DNA of 64,000 nt from Aerophototrophica crusticola (GCA_001939945.1 MOEB01000003.1:1-64000); one strand, 5' to 3'. Counted from the first letter of the stretch, positions 17,320 through 25,878 are shown. Numbers and translations: made by a program. Notes: generated by a model not told the origin, from the letters alone.

Positions 17320-18032
17320 CCCTCCCGCGCCGCGAAGGCGGCCAGGGTGGGCAGCACCTTGCCCGCCCCGCCGAACTGGAACCCCACCTGGGTCGCGTAG
17401 GCTGCCGAGGCGCGGCCCTTCAGCTCCACCTGCCCGTCGATGGCGACGGCCAACCCATCCAGCCCCCTCGGCAACTCCGGCACGGGGGTGGCGCCCGGCA
17501 CCCGGATGGCATAGGGCAGGTCCCGCCACCACGCGGTGCGCCCGGCCACCCCGGCGCCCAGCCCGTCCAGGGCCAGCAGGGCGCGGACGGCCTGGATGTG
17601 GTCCACATGGTTGCCCAGGCCCTGGCAGGACAGCACCAGGTCCGGCTCCACCCGCCCCAGCAGTTCCGCCAGGCAGGCCGCGGCGTCGCGCCAGATGTCG
17701 TCCCCGTCCCGCGCGCCGGCGAACAGGGCCGGCGCGCTGTGGTAGCCGCGGTGCGGCGCTTCCGGCAGGTCCAGCCACAGCACTTCCGTGATGCCCAGGT
17801 GCCGCGCCGCCTCCCGGTCCTCTGCCCGGCGCAGGGCCATGTAGTCCACATCGGCGGCCAGGCCCTTGTCCAACTGGCAGGCCAGGGCGAAGCCTTGCGG
17901 GTCCGGCACCGACCGGGTGAACAGGGTGGCCAGCACCACCCGCCAGCCCCCCGCCACCAGCCGCGCCAGCGTGCCGCCGCAGGAAAACACCGCGTCGTCC
18001 AGGTGGGGGGAGACGGCCAGTACCGTGGGCAT
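17229..18032 (-). CDS. PIG-L family deacetylase
   Basis: This 267-residue zinc-dependent N-deacetylase is of the LmbE/PIG-L family (MshB, BshB, GlcNAc-PI deacetylase). The metal motif SPHLDDAVFSCGG at residues 8-20 and the later HVDH supply the ligands. It is the last gene of the nine-gene minus-strand cluster, 11 bases after the glycosyltransferase. The pairing of a GT4 glycosyltransferase with a PIG-L deacetylase, in a cluster that also makes inositol phosphate, mirrors MshA-MshB of mycothiol synthesis. A substrate of the type GlcNAc-X is therefore plausible but is inference. Confidence 0.88.
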   Translation of the reverse strand: MPTVLAVSPHLDDAVFSCGGTLARLVAGGWRVVLATLFTRSVPDPQGFALACQLDKGLAADVDYMALRRAEDREAARHLGITEVLWLDLPEAPHRGYHSAPALFAGARDGDDIWRDAAACLAELLGRVEPDLVLSCQGLGNHVDHIQAVRALLALDGLGAGVAGRTAWWRDLPYAIRVPGATPVPELPRGLDGLAVAIDGQVELKGRASAAYATQVGFQFGGAGKVLPTLAAFAAREGQAACSAGVVERFVAPAGIRTTLSSVPGGV

Positions 18033-18043
18033 GGAATGTGGCC

Positions 18044-19315
18044 CTACAGCAGGTGCGGCGCCTGGCGGAAGCGGCAGGTGGGGTCCGCCGTCTCCCTGGT
18101 GACTGCTTTCGGGTCGTACAGGCTGGTCCAGCCGGTGTCCGGCTTGGTGGCGATGAGCTGGGCGTAGATCTCCTGGATGCGCCGGCCGATCGTCTCCCAG
18201 CTATAATGCCGCCGCACCTCGTCCAGGGCCGTGGCGGCCAGGCGGCGGCGCAAGGGCGCGTCGTCCAGCAGCCGGCGCAGGCCGTCGGCCAATGCCGGCA
18301 CGTCCGCCGGCGGCACCAGCAGGGCGTCCCGCCCGTCCTCCAGGCAGTCCACCACGCCCACGGCCTTAGTGGACAGGATGGGCAGCCCGCAGGCCATGGC
18401 CTCCAGGATCGTGTTGCTGAACCCCTCCGCATAGGTGGGGCTGACGAAGATGTCGCCGCGGCGATAGGCGTCCGGCGCCTCCGCGTACCCGGCATGGCCG
18501 GTGAACGTCACCGCGTCCCCCAGGCCAAGGTCCTGGGCCAGCGCCTTCGCCGGCTCCAGGTCCGGCCCGATGCCGGAGATGATCAGGCGCAGGGCGGGGC
18601 GCTCCTTCCGCAGCGCGTGCAGGGCGTGCAGCAGGTCCAGCACCCCTTTCCGCCGGTCCACCCGGCCGTGGTACAGCAGCACCGGCGGGTCCGACAGGGC
18701 GCCTAATTCCCGGTCGTCGCGGGGGCGGAACTGGCTGGTGTCCGTGGCGCCCGGCACGATGGTGAAGCGGTCCAGGCGGGTGCCGTGGTGGCCCCGCACC
18801 TCCTCCGCGAAGCTCCTGCTGCCGATCACCAGGCCGCCGGCATGGTCCAGCACCGCCAGCATGGCCTGCTTGTGGGTGGCACAGCAGGTGCCCACCCAGT
18901 GCCCGTCGCCGCCCTGGATGGACACCAGGTTGGGCACGCCCAGCCGCCGGCTCGCCTCCAGCGCCGCCAGCCCGCAGGGATAGCCGTACTGGGCGTGGAT
19001 GATGTCGAACGGGTTCTGGGCATGCTCCGCCTCCACGGCCGCCACCATGGCGCGGATGTCCGCTTCGAAGTCGGCCGCGCGGCCCTGGCTCACCTCCTGC
19101 TCCCCCAGGCTCGGCAGGCCGATGACCTTCACCCCCGGCACGTCGGGGGGCGGGCCGCCGCCATAGACGGCGCTGCCTTCGGCGTCGTCCCGGTACTGGC
19201 TGACCATCACCACGTCATGGCCATGGGCCACCAGCTCCCGCAGCAGGTTCAGGGCATAGACCGACATGCCCGATATGGCGGGGAAGAAGCGGCGGCTGAT
19301 GAAGCAGATGCGCAT
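18044..19315 (-). CDS. GT4 family glycosyltransferase
   Basis: This 423-residue GT-B fold retaining glycosyltransferase has an N-terminal acceptor domain (ISRRFFPAISGMSVYALNL), then GRVDRRKG, and the nucleotide-sugar EX7E motif in AEGFSNTILEAMACG (about residues 313-327). The architecture is that of MshA/BshA and other GT4 enzymes. The start is 6 bases after the isomerase stop. The context points to glycosylation of a small inositol-type or YcaO-modified acceptor rather than of polysaccharide: there are no other polysaccharide genes in the cluster. Acceptor and donor cannot be read from sequence. Confidence 0.9.
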   Translation of the reverse strand: MRICFISRRFFPAISGMSVYALNLLRELVAHGHDVVMVSQYRDDAEGSAVYGGGPPPDVPGVKVIGLPSLGEQEVSQGRAADFEADIRAMVAAVEAEHAQNPFDIIHAQYGYPCGLAALEASRRLGVPNLVSIQGGDGHWVGTCCATHKQAMLAVLDHAGGLVIGSRSFAEEVRGHHGTRLDRFTIVPGATDTSQFRPRDDRELGALSDPPVLLYHGRVDRRKGVLDLLHALHALRKERPALRLIISGIGPDLEPAKALAQDLGLGDAVTFTGHAGYAEAPDAYRRGDIFVSPTYAEGFSNTILEAMACGLPILSTKAVGVVDCLEDGRDALLVPPADVPALADGLRRLLDDAPLRRRLAATALDEVRRHYSWETIGRRIQEIYAQLIATKPDTGWTSLYDPKAVTRETADPTCRFRQAPHLL

Positions 19316-19321
19316 GCCGGT

Positions 19322-20188
19322 TCACTCCGCCGCTGCGCGGGACGATGGCAGCCGCGCCTTCAGCCATTGCAGGGATTGCGGCACCATCGCGTGGGCCCGG
19401 TGGCTCTCCCGGCTCAGCTCCACGCAGACCAGGCGGTCGAAGCCGATCCCGTCCAGGGCCTGGAGGACGGCCGGCATGTCCATGTCCCCCTCGCCGAAGG
19501 GCAAATGCTCATGCACGCCGCGCCGCATGTCCTCGATGGCGACGGTGCCGATGTGGTCGCGGAACTCCACCACCGCGGCGGCCGGGTCCCGCTCCCCCGT
19601 CACCAGGCAGTGGCCGGTGTCGAGCGCCAGGGACAGGGGCATGCCGGACCGCACCACCACCTCATCCCGCAGGCGGGCCCAGTCGTCCACCGTCTCGATG
19701 GCCATGCCGGGCTCCGGCTCCAGGGCGGCGGTCACGCCCTCCCGCGCCGCCACCTCCGCCACGCGTGAGACGCCGTCTACCAGCCACTCCCAGGCCTCCT
19801 CGTGCAGCACCCCCTCCCGCGGCACGCCGGCCCAGAAGGACATGGCCTCCGCCCCGCAGACGGCGCCCACCCGGATGGCCCGCGACAGGAACTCCACCCG
19901 CCGCGCCCGGCCTTCCTCGCTGGCCGTCACCAAGGTGGGCTCATGCTTCGCCCGCGGGTCCAGCAGGTAGCGGGCGCCCGTCTCGATCACCACGCCCAGC
20001 CGCAGGGCCCGGAGGCGGGCGGCCAGCCTTTCCGCCTGGAACTCCCAATCCTCGGCGAAGGGGTCCAGGTGGTGGTGGTCCAGGGTCAGGGCGACGCCGT
20101 CATACCCGCTGTCCGCGATCAGGCTCAGCGCGTCGTCCAGCCGGTGGTTGGCGGTGCCGTTGGTGTTGTAGGCGAAGCGAAGGGGCAT
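19322..20188 (-). CDS. Sugar phosphate isomerase/epimerase-like TIM barrel
   Basis: This 288-residue AP-endonuclease-2-type TIM barrel includes inosose isomerase (IolI), hydroxypyruvate isomerase and EboE-like proteins. Putative metal ligands are visible: AALEPEPG (Glu), LALDTGH (Asp, His), VAIEDM and the late VCVELSRE (Glu). The N-terminus FAYNTNG is typical of a subgroup found in biosynthetic operons. Together with the dehydrogenase and inositol-phosphate synthase, an action on an inosose or keto-sugar is a reasonable guess. A 147-base gap containing a family-A repeat fragment separates it from the YcaO gene, the largest gap in the cluster. Confidence 0.82.
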   Translation of the reverse strand: MPLRFAYNTNGTANHRLDDALSLIADSGYDGVALTLDHHHLDPFAEDWEFQAERLAARLRALRLGVVIETGARYLLDPRAKHEPTLVTASEEGRARRVEFLSRAIRVGAVCGAEAMSFWAGVPREGVLHEEAWEWLVDGVSRVAEVAAREGVTAALEPEPGMAIETVDDWARLRDEVVVRSGMPLSLALDTGHCLVTGERDPAAAVVEFRDHIGTVAIEDMRRGVHEHLPFGEGDMDMPAVLQALDGIGFDRLVCVELSRESHRAHAMVPQSLQWLKARLPSSRAAAE

Positions 20189-20238
20189 GGGGTCACCGTT
20201 GGGGGCGGGATGACAAGGGGATCAACGGGCATGGGAGG

Positions 20239-20285
20239 GGTTGGACACCTCCACCGCGTCCCCTCCCCCAGTGGGGGGGGGACGG
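20239..20285. repeat. Partial family A repeat within the cluster
   Basis: GGTTGGACACCTCCACCGCG followed by TCCCCTCCCCC matches the outer edge of the copy near 6432-6490 (GGTTGGACGGTTCCACCGCG in reverse complement). Only one arm is recognisable. It sits between the YcaO and isomerase genes. Confidence 0.6.
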
Positions 20286-20335
20286 GACGGCGCCGTTTGG
20301 CCTTTCCAGGCGCAGAGGGTGTCGGTCGCGGGCCA

Positions 20336-21799
20336 TCACTCCGCCGCCCTCCGCCGCTCCATGGCGAAGCGCACCGCATGGCTTTCCGGCTCGCGGTACA
20401 GGGGGTACAGCCGTGCCGTCAGCCGGTCGATGGCGGACACGTCCAGCCAGGCCGGGCCGCCCAGCCGCTCTTCCGCCTCCGGCGACAGCACGGCCCGCTT
20501 CGCGCCCGGCGGCGGGACGCCCAGCCCGGCCAGGGGTGATCCCTCTGCCAGCAGTCGGGTGATCCCGCGTTCGCCGACGCGGTGGTAGGACAGGGTCTCG
20601 CACTCCAGCCCCGGGACGATGGCCTTGACGGCGAAGACCTCGCCCCCCGGCGGGGACAGGTCCAGGTACAGGATGTCCAGGCCCGCGCTCGCCAACCGCC
20701 CCGCCAGGAAGGCCAGCCGCTCGGCCGGGCTGTCGCCCACCGCGTTCCGCGGCAGTGCCGTGAAGGGCACCACCTCCCGCCGGCTGAACACGCTGTCGGC
20801 CAACAGGGCGCGCAGCTCCCCCGCCCCCATCCCGGCCCAGGCCAGCATGGCCTCCAGCGCCCGCGGCTCCTCGTTCGACAGGTCGTGCCGGGACCGGTAG
20901 GCGTCCAGGTAGCCAGGGGGCGCCACGCGGGCCACCTCCGACAAGGGGCCGTGGCTCATCGCCTTGCGGCTGCGGGCGGCGCAGAATTCCAGCAGGGCCT
21001 TGGACAGGGCCTTGGCCGGGTCGGGGTCGCAGGCCTCACCCCCCGCGGTCAGCATGATGGGCTGCGGGGCCGTGTCGCTGCGGTCATGGCCGACCACGTA
21101 CAGGTTGGTCAGGCCGAACTCGGTGGTCGCCAGCTTGGGCAGCACCTCCACCCCCTCCCGGTCCAGCTTGGCCAGCAGGGCCAGGGTGTCGGGATCGGTG
21201 ACGCCGTCCAGGGAGATCACGCGCCCCTGGTCCAGGGCGCGGAAGCGGGTGCAGTTGCCGTCCCGCTGCAGCAGCTCCAGGATGCCGTGGGCCAGCGCCC
21301 GCTCCAGGCTGTCGCCGGCGCCCAGGCCGTTGGTGATGGGCGTGGTCAGCGGCTGGTAGGACCCTAGCTGGCAGCGGTAGCACAGGGCGAACTCAAGGGG
21401 CACCAGCACCGGCTCCCCGCCCGGCCAGCGCTTGGCCGCCACCCAGGCCAGGGACGTGTCAGGACTATAGGAACTGCCGGCCGGCAGGCACAAGCTGGCG
21501 GGGTCGCAGACCGCCCGGTCCCCATGGGCCTTCACCAACTCCCGGTAGCTGCCCAGCACCCGCGGCGCGTCCGCCAGCCCCGCCTGGGCGCGGGCATTCT
21601 CCGTCACCTCGCCCAGGGCGCCGATCTCCGCCTGCTCGGGGGTGGCGCCATAGCCGAAGGCGTCGAACTGGCTGCCATCCCCCGCCCGGTGGCAGGCGAA
21701 GGTGACGGGCACGCCAAGCCGGTCCAGCCCGTCCACCCGGAAGCAGTCCAGCTCCCCCGGCGGCAGGCTGTTCCGGTAAAGCTCCGCGGGGCCCCTCAT
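20336..21799 (-). CDS. Stand-alone YcaO-domain protein
   Basis: This 487-residue YcaO superfamily ATP-dependent cyclodehydratase/thioamidase-type enzyme activates amide carbonyls by phosphorylation. The ATP/Mg motifs are visible: the early acidic helix ALGEVTENAR (61-70), NGLGAGDSLERALAHGILEL (157-176) with LQRD (177-180), and ALLEFCAARSR (about 273-283). No fused E1-like partner, TfuA gene or obvious precursor peptide is nearby, and the C-terminus is not the Pro-rich tail of azoline synthetases. It therefore probably acts on a small molecule or an unlinked substrate. ATGA overlap couples it to the upstream zinc-ribbon gene. Confidence 0.88.
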   Translation of the reverse strand: MRGPAELYRNSLPPGELDCFRVDGLDRLGVPVTFACHRAGDGSQFDAFGYGATPEQAEIGALGEVTENARAQAGLADAPRVLGSYRELVKAHGDRAVCDPASLCLPAGSSYSPDTSLAWVAAKRWPGGEPVLVPLEFALCYRCQLGSYQPLTTPITNGLGAGDSLERALAHGILELLQRDGNCTRFRALDQGRVISLDGVTDPDTLALLAKLDREGVEVLPKLATTEFGLTNLYVVGHDRSDTAPQPIMLTAGGEACDPDPAKALSKALLEFCAARSRKAMSHGPLSEVARVAPPGYLDAYRSRHDLSNEEPRALEAMLAWAGMGAGELRALLADSVFSRREVVPFTALPRNAVGDSPAERLAFLAGRLASAGLDILYLDLSPPGGEVFAVKAIVPGLECETLSYHRVGERGITRLLAEGSPLAGLGVPPPGAKRAVLSPEAEERLGGPAWLDVSAIDRLTARLYPLYREPESHAVRFAMERRRAAE

Positions 21800-22632
21800 G
21801 GCACCAGCTCCGCCAACGGGATCGGCTTGGCGGACGGCCGCCCCGCCAGCAGCCGGTCGAACAGGGCCACGGCATGGGCGGTGGTCACCCCGGCGGCGTA
21901 TTCGAACGGGGTGTAGACGGCGGTGAAGTCCAGGGCGCCGATCACTTCCCGGTACCGCCGCAGCTCCTGGTGGCTCAGCGGGATCTGGTAGTGGAAGCCC
22001 TTGTGGCAGCTGATGGCCTCCGGCCGCCCGGCCCCGTCGAACTCCACCTTCAGGCAGTCGCCGCAGTAAAGGGCGCGGGCGCCCGCGTCATGCAGCACGG
22101 CATGGCCCTCATAGTGCCCCTCCGTGCCATGCAGGGTCAGGCCGGGGGCCAGTTGGTGGTCGTCGTCCGCGGGCCAGGTGACCTTGAAGGCCTTGGTGAA
22201 GCGCAGCGCCTCCCGGTGGACCACCACCTCCGGCCTGAACCGCTCCGCCAACTGCCAGATGGCGCCGAAGCCGTGGGGGTGGGACCCCGCCAGCACCTTG
22301 ATGCCGCCCAGCCTTTCCACCTGCGCCAGGGCGCTTTCCGTGTAGAACGGCGCCCCCTCGAAGGCCACGTTCCCCTCCGGCCGCAACAGCAGCCAGCCGG
22401 TGGAGCCCAACCCGAAGGACGGCGTGCAGGAAAAGCCGATGACGTTGGGCGCCACCTCCGCCCACAGCGTCTCAACCGCACCGGTGAGGTCGCCCACCGT
22501 GCGGAAATCCCAGCCGTCCGGCGGCAGGGCGTTGCGCACGTCCATGCAGACCGGGCAGAAGATCGGCTGCTGCCCGGCGAACCAGGGCTGCCAGAAGCCG
22601 CAATGGGCACAGGCGTAATGGGTCAGCGGCAT
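21796..22632 (-). CDS. MBL-fold-like protein with N-terminal zinc ribbon
   Basis: This 278-residue protein starts with a rubredoxin/zinc-ribbon knuckle pair (Cys8, Cys11, Cys26, Cys29). Residues 50-240 have the layout of a metallo-beta-lactamase fold: a LLLRPEGNVAFEGAPF strand region, the loop GSHPHGFGAIWQL in place of the usual HxHxDH, then LTLHGTEGHYEG and ALYCGDCLK (equivalent to the second His and bridging Asp regions). The canonical first motif is degenerate, so metal content and activity are uncertain. It overlaps the dehydrogenase gene upstream by 10 bases and the YcaO gene by 4. A hydrolase or sulfur-handling role beside the YcaO is possible, but not shown. Confidence 0.75.
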   Translation of the reverse strand: MPLTHYACAHCGFWQPWFAGQQPIFCPVCMDVRNALPPDGWDFRTVGDLTGAVETLWAEVAPNVIGFSCTPSFGLGSTGWLLLRPEGNVAFEGAPFYTESALAQVERLGGIKVLAGSHPHGFGAIWQLAERFRPEVVVHREALRFTKAFKVTWPADDDHQLAPGLTLHGTEGHYEGHAVLHDAGARALYCGDCLKVEFDGAGRPEAISCHKGFHYQIPLSHQELRRYREVIGALDFTAVYTPFEYAAGVTTAHAVALFDRLLAGRPSAKPIPLAELVP

Positions 22633-23615
22633 GCGGCCTCCATCAGGCGGAACAGGCGCAGGTCGCGCTCCGGCGGGAAGGGGAAGGGCGTGCCCTGGCG
22701 TAACGCCGCGGCGAACGCCTCGGCCTGCACCCGGAAGGGGGAATGATGGTCTTCCAGGGGCAGGGTGCGGCGCTGGCCGGTGGCGGCGTCCACCAGGGTG
22801 ACGCTGCCGCCGGGGGTCTGGCCCATGGTGTCGTTCAGGATCGCCATGGCGCGGGTGCCCACCAGCTCCAGCACCCGGCGCGGATAGGTATCCGGGCAGT
22901 TGTAGCTGACCTGGAGCACGCCCAAGGTGCCGTCACGGAACCGGCCGGACAGGATGGCGCCGTCGTCCACGGGATAGGCATGCACCCGCCGTTGCAGCAG
23001 GGCGTGCAGCACCTCCCACTCCGTGCCCAGCAGCATCTCCAGCAGATCCAGCCCATGGGGCGCCAGGTCCCACAGGGCGCCGCCGCCGGCCCGGCCGGGG
23101 TCGCAGCGCCAATTGTCATGGGGGTTGCTGTCCGGCGTCCAGTCGGGGGGCAGCCAGCAGGCGTAATGGATGCGGGCTTGGGTCACCGTGCCCAGGTCGC
23201 CCCCCTCCACCAGCCGCCGCAGCATCCGGTGGGCGGCGTGGAAACGCTGGTCGAAGGCCATGGCGAAGGGCACGCCGGCCTTGGCACAGGCCGCCACCAT
23301 GCTCGCCGCCTCGGCACCGTTGGTGGCCATGGGCTTCTCACACAGCACCGCCTTGCCCGCCGCGGCGCAGGCGCGGACGACGGGGGCGTGCAAATGGTTG
23401 GGTGTCGCGACATACACCGCCTCCAGCCCCGGATGGGCCAAGAAGGCGTCCAGGTCGCGGTACCGGGCGGCATCGCCCCCCACCCGGCCCATGGCTGCCG
23501 GGTCCGGGTCGCACAGGGCGGCCACGGTGCCGTTGCCACTGTCGGCAATGCCGGGGATGGCATAGTCCCGCGCCACCCAGCCGCAGCCCACGATGCCCCA
23601 GCGCACCGGCCCCAT
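22623..23615 (-). CDS. Gfo/Idh/MocA family NAD(P)-dependent oxidoreductase
   Basis: This 330-residue dehydrogenase has an N-terminal Rossmann fold (GIVGCGWVA at residues 7-15), the family EKP motif in CEKPMATNG (about residue 95), and the C-terminal catalytic region LAPHGLDLLEMLLG with the conserved His. Relatives include inositol 2-dehydrogenase (IolG) and glucose-fructose oxidoreductase. The start at 23615 has a very strong GGAGGGG site two bases past the methyltransferase stop; an upstream frame inside that gene is not used. In a cluster that makes inositol phosphate, oxidation of an inositol or sugar hydroxyl is a natural assignment, by inference. Confidence 0.88.
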   Translation of the reverse strand: MGPVRWGIVGCGWVARDYAIPGIADSGNGTVAALCDPDPAAMGRVGGDAARYRDLDAFLAHPGLEAVYVATPNHLHAPVVRACAAAGKAVLCEKPMATNGAEAASMVAACAKAGVPFAMAFDQRFHAAHRMLRRLVEGGDLGTVTQARIHYACWLPPDWTPDSNPHDNWRCDPGRAGGGALWDLAPHGLDLLEMLLGTEWEVLHALLQRRVHAYPVDDGAILSGRFRDGTLGVLQVSYNCPDTYPRRVLELVGTRAMAILNDTMGQTPGGSVTLVDAATGQRRTLPLEDHHSPFRVQAEAFAAALRQGTPFPFPPERDLRLFRLMEAACR

Positions 23616-23617
23616 GC

Positions 23618-24940
23618 TCACCACCCCTCCGGCAGGTCCAGCAGGATGCGGTTGGCGGCAAGGCGCGCCACCTCCGGGTCCTGCGTCCCGAACCGCGCCG
23701 CCCGGGCCAGCAGGTCGGCCGACGGCGGGGCGGCTTCCAGATAGGGCGCGTCGGCATACTCCGCCGCGAAGGCGGGGGTGGGCCAGGCGGGGTGGAGTTT
23801 GCCGCCTTGCTCGGTGAGCAGCGGGTTCAGGCGCAGGGGGCGGTTGGGCGGGGGGATGCGGAGGGACAGGGGGGGCTTGGCCGCTTCCCCCGTGCCGCCC
23901 ATTCCTGTTTCCCCCGCGAAGGCGGGGGTCCACTGTTCTTTTCCACCTGTGTCCCTGGAACCCGGTTCAAAAACCGTGGACCCCCGCCTTCGCGGGGGAA
24001 GCGGTATATCTTGGGAAGAGCGTGCACTTTCGAATTCGAAAGTGTGAGTTTGCCGCCACGCCAGGCTAATCGCCTCCGCCGTCTCCAAGTCCGTCACGTC
24101 CCGCGGCGCCGCGGATGAACTCCGCGCCAGCTCGGCATCGTCATAGAGCCTCGCTCCGGGGAACATACGTTGGTATTCCGCCGGGGTCCGCGGGCGGCCG
24201 GCCACGCCGCGCTGGTCCACCAGCCGGTTGTGGGCGTGGCCGACCAGGACCGTGCCGGTACCGCCGACGAAGGCGCGCATGGCATCGGCCACCCGCTCCT
24301 GCTCCGGCAGGAAATAGAAGGCGTCGTGGCACAGCAGGGTGGCGCCCTCCACCGGCGCGGCGGGGGCCCCTTCCGCGATGTCGGCGCAGGCCAGGGGGGC
24401 GTCGGGCAGCAGGAAGTGCCGGGCAAGCCACAGCTTGCTGAACACCACGTCCGTCCCGGCCACCGGCACGCCGTGAAGGCTGAGTTCCCGCAGCACCTGC
24501 CCCAGGCCGCAGGCTACCTCCAGCACCAGGGGCGGGTCGGTCCAGTGCGCCTCCAGCAGGCCCAGGGCGGACAGGAAGGTGGGGGCGGACCAGCGGTGGG
24601 CGAAGTAGTGGGCGACGGGGCCATAGGCGAGCGTCGCCATGGCCTCCCGCAGGGTCATGGCCCTGGCACCCACCCCCTCCACCACGGCGCGGGTCGCCTC
24701 CGGCGTCGGCGGGGCGGCACGGGCCCACTCGTCCTGGTCCTGCAACAGCAGGGTCAGCGCCCCCGCCCGGTCGCCCCCGTCCAGGGCGGCCAGGGCTGCG
24801 CGGGACAGTTCCGGTTTCCCGGCGCGCAGGTAGGGGATGCCGTCTGCCATGGGCCAGCGGTCCCGCCCGTCGGACAGGGAATGGGGCGTGTCCGCATGCA
24901 GGGGGCGGCCGCTGCCGGGGGCCAGCCAGGTCAGCGGCAT
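23618..24940 (-). CDS. Class I SAM-dependent methyltransferase with repeat-derived insert
   Basis: This 440-residue protein carries SAM motif I VLEVACGLGQ (about residues 136-145) and a motif-IV-like LLCHDAFYFLP in the usual order. The N-terminal 100 residues contain a Trm112-like DGIPYLRAG stretch. Residues 300-345 are not typical of the family. They derive from a 20-bp palindrome (24025-24044) and a paired family-B repeat (23908-24000) translated in frame. After the insert an 85-residue tail continues to the stop with no frameshift. It is coupled to the HD-domain gene by TGATG and to the dehydrogenase by a 2-base gap. The methyl acceptor is unknown. Confidence 0.8.
   Translation of the reverse strand: MPLTWLAPGSGRPLHADTPHSLSDGRDRWPMADGIPYLRAGKPELSRAALAALDGGDRAGALTLLLQDQDEWARAAPPTPEATRAVVEGVGARAMTLREAMATLAYGPVAHYFAHRWSAPTFLSALGLLEAHWTDPPLVLEVACGLGQVLRELSLHGVPVAGTDVVFSKLWLARHFLLPDAPLACADIAEGAPAAPVEGATLLCHDAFYFLPEQERVADAMRAFVGGTGTVLVGHAHNRLVDQRGVAGRPRTPAEYQRMFPGARLYDDAELARSSSAAPRDVTDLETAEAISLAWRQTHTFEFESARSSQDIPLPPRRRGSTVFEPGSRDTGGKEQWTPAFAGETGMGGTGEAAKPPLSLRIPPPNRPLRLNPLLTEQGGKLHPAWPTPAFAAEYADAPYLEAAPPSADLLARAARFGTQDPEVARLAANRILLDLPEGW
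23908..24000. repeat. Family B paired repeat inside the methyltransferase gene
   Basis: CCCCCGCGAAGGCGGGGGTC (from 23911) and its complement (to about 23999) form a near-perfect pair around a 37-base spacer containing GGTTCAAAAACCGTGG. It is translated in frame as RRRGSTVFEPGS...WTPAFAGETG. A sister copy is intergenic at 31028-31141. Confidence 0.8.
24025..24044. repeat. Perfect 20-bp palindrome in the methyltransferase gene
   Basis: CACTTTCGAATTCGAAAGTG is fully self-complementary. Its 14-base core TTTCGAATTCGAAA recurs in a 24-bp palindrome at 58317-58340. Confidence 0.7.
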
Positions 24941-25878
24941 CAGGCCAGCCCCGCCTGCCGCAGCACGGCGTTCTGGAAGGCCTGTAGCGGCCCGGCATGG
25001 ACCAGCTCCATCTCCTCCAGCGCGTCGTTCAGGGTGAAGCTGGCGGCGCGGGCGTAATGGGCCTGTTGCAGGACCCGGTCCAGCACGTCCGCGGCGTTGA
25101 AGGCCTTGGCCTCTGGGCTGGACGCGTTGCCGACCAGGGCATGGCTCTCCACCACCTGGGCGCTCAAACCCGGGGGCAGCTCCGCCAAAGCCATGGCGGT
25201 GAAGCGGCGCATCACGGGCTCAAGCTGGTCGCCCAGCAGCATCTCCCCCGTGAAGCCGGCGTCGGGCATGAAGGCGTTGTGGAGGTGGTGGGACAGGCCG
25301 GCCAGGAAGGGCAGGGGAGCCCTCGCGTCATAGCCGGGGCAGAGCAGCACGCCCAGGGCCGCCACGGCCATGCAATGGTCCGCGTGGCTTTCCGGCGGCT
25401 CCAGCACCAGCCGCCCCGTGCCGGGCTTGGTGGCCCCGGCCCGGGGCTGCCGTTCCAGCAGCGCGACGAAGGCCGGGGGCAGGGCGTCGATGGCCATGTC
25501 GGCGGTCAGGGCGGCCCGCATCGCCTCCGCCTGTTTCGGGTCCAGAACGGCCGCGAACTCGTCCAGCCCCCGGACCAGCACGGTGGTCACCTCCGCCGGG
25601 GACAGGCCGCCCTTCTCCAGCACCGGCCGGTCCAGCCCGCCCAGCCGGGCGGCGACCACCAGGGCGGCCGTTTCCGACAGGGCCACGCTGGCCAGGTCCT
25701 GCCCGGCCAGCAGCCGGGCCCAGGACCGGCGGAAAGCCTGTTCCATAAGGCTTCCGGAACGACCGGCCACGCGGGTGCGCTTCAGGTCGTTGATCTCCCG
25801 GAACAAGCCGGTCAGGCGGCCCAGGGCGTCGCCGCCCCCGACCCCCCGCACCGGCACCACCATGCCGTCAGCGGACAT
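24940..25878 (-). CDS. Divergent HD-domain protein
   Basis: This 312-residue, largely helical protein carries the layout of an HD-superfamily domain in residues 160-285: ESHADHCMAVAALG (first His), FLAGLSHHLHNAFMPDAGFT in place of the usual HD pair, and a late Asp in NAADVLDRVLQQ. The HD dyad is replaced by HH-x-HN, so it may bind metal differently; diiron oxygenases such as MIOX and PhnZ belong to this superfamily, as do phosphohydrolases. It is the second gene of the cluster, overlapping inositol-phosphate synthase by 11 bases. A role as inositol-phosphate phosphatase or inositol oxidase is speculative. Confidence 0.7.
   Translation of the reverse strand: MSADGMVVPVRGVGGGDALGRLTGLFREINDLKRTRVAGRSGSLMEQAFRRSWARLLAGQDLASVALSETAALVVAARLGGLDRPVLEKGGLSPAEVTTVLVRGLDEFAAVLDPKQAEAMRAALTADMAIDALPPAFVALLERQPRAGATKPGTGRLVLEPPESHADHCMAVAALGVLLCPGYDARAPLPFLAGLSHHLHNAFMPDAGFTGEMLLGDQLEPVMRRFTAMALAELPPGLSAQVVESHALVGNASSPEAKAFNAADVLDRVLQQAHYARAASFTLNDALEEMELVHAGPLQAFQNAVLRQAGLA

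Noticed and set aside
15697-18495. A 932-codon minus-strand frame crossing the RTX gene, the small membrane protein gene, the PIG-L gene and part of the GT4 gene
   Set aside because: It is out of frame with the well-supported PIG-L and GT4 genes and encodes low-complexity sequence opposite the RTX repeats.
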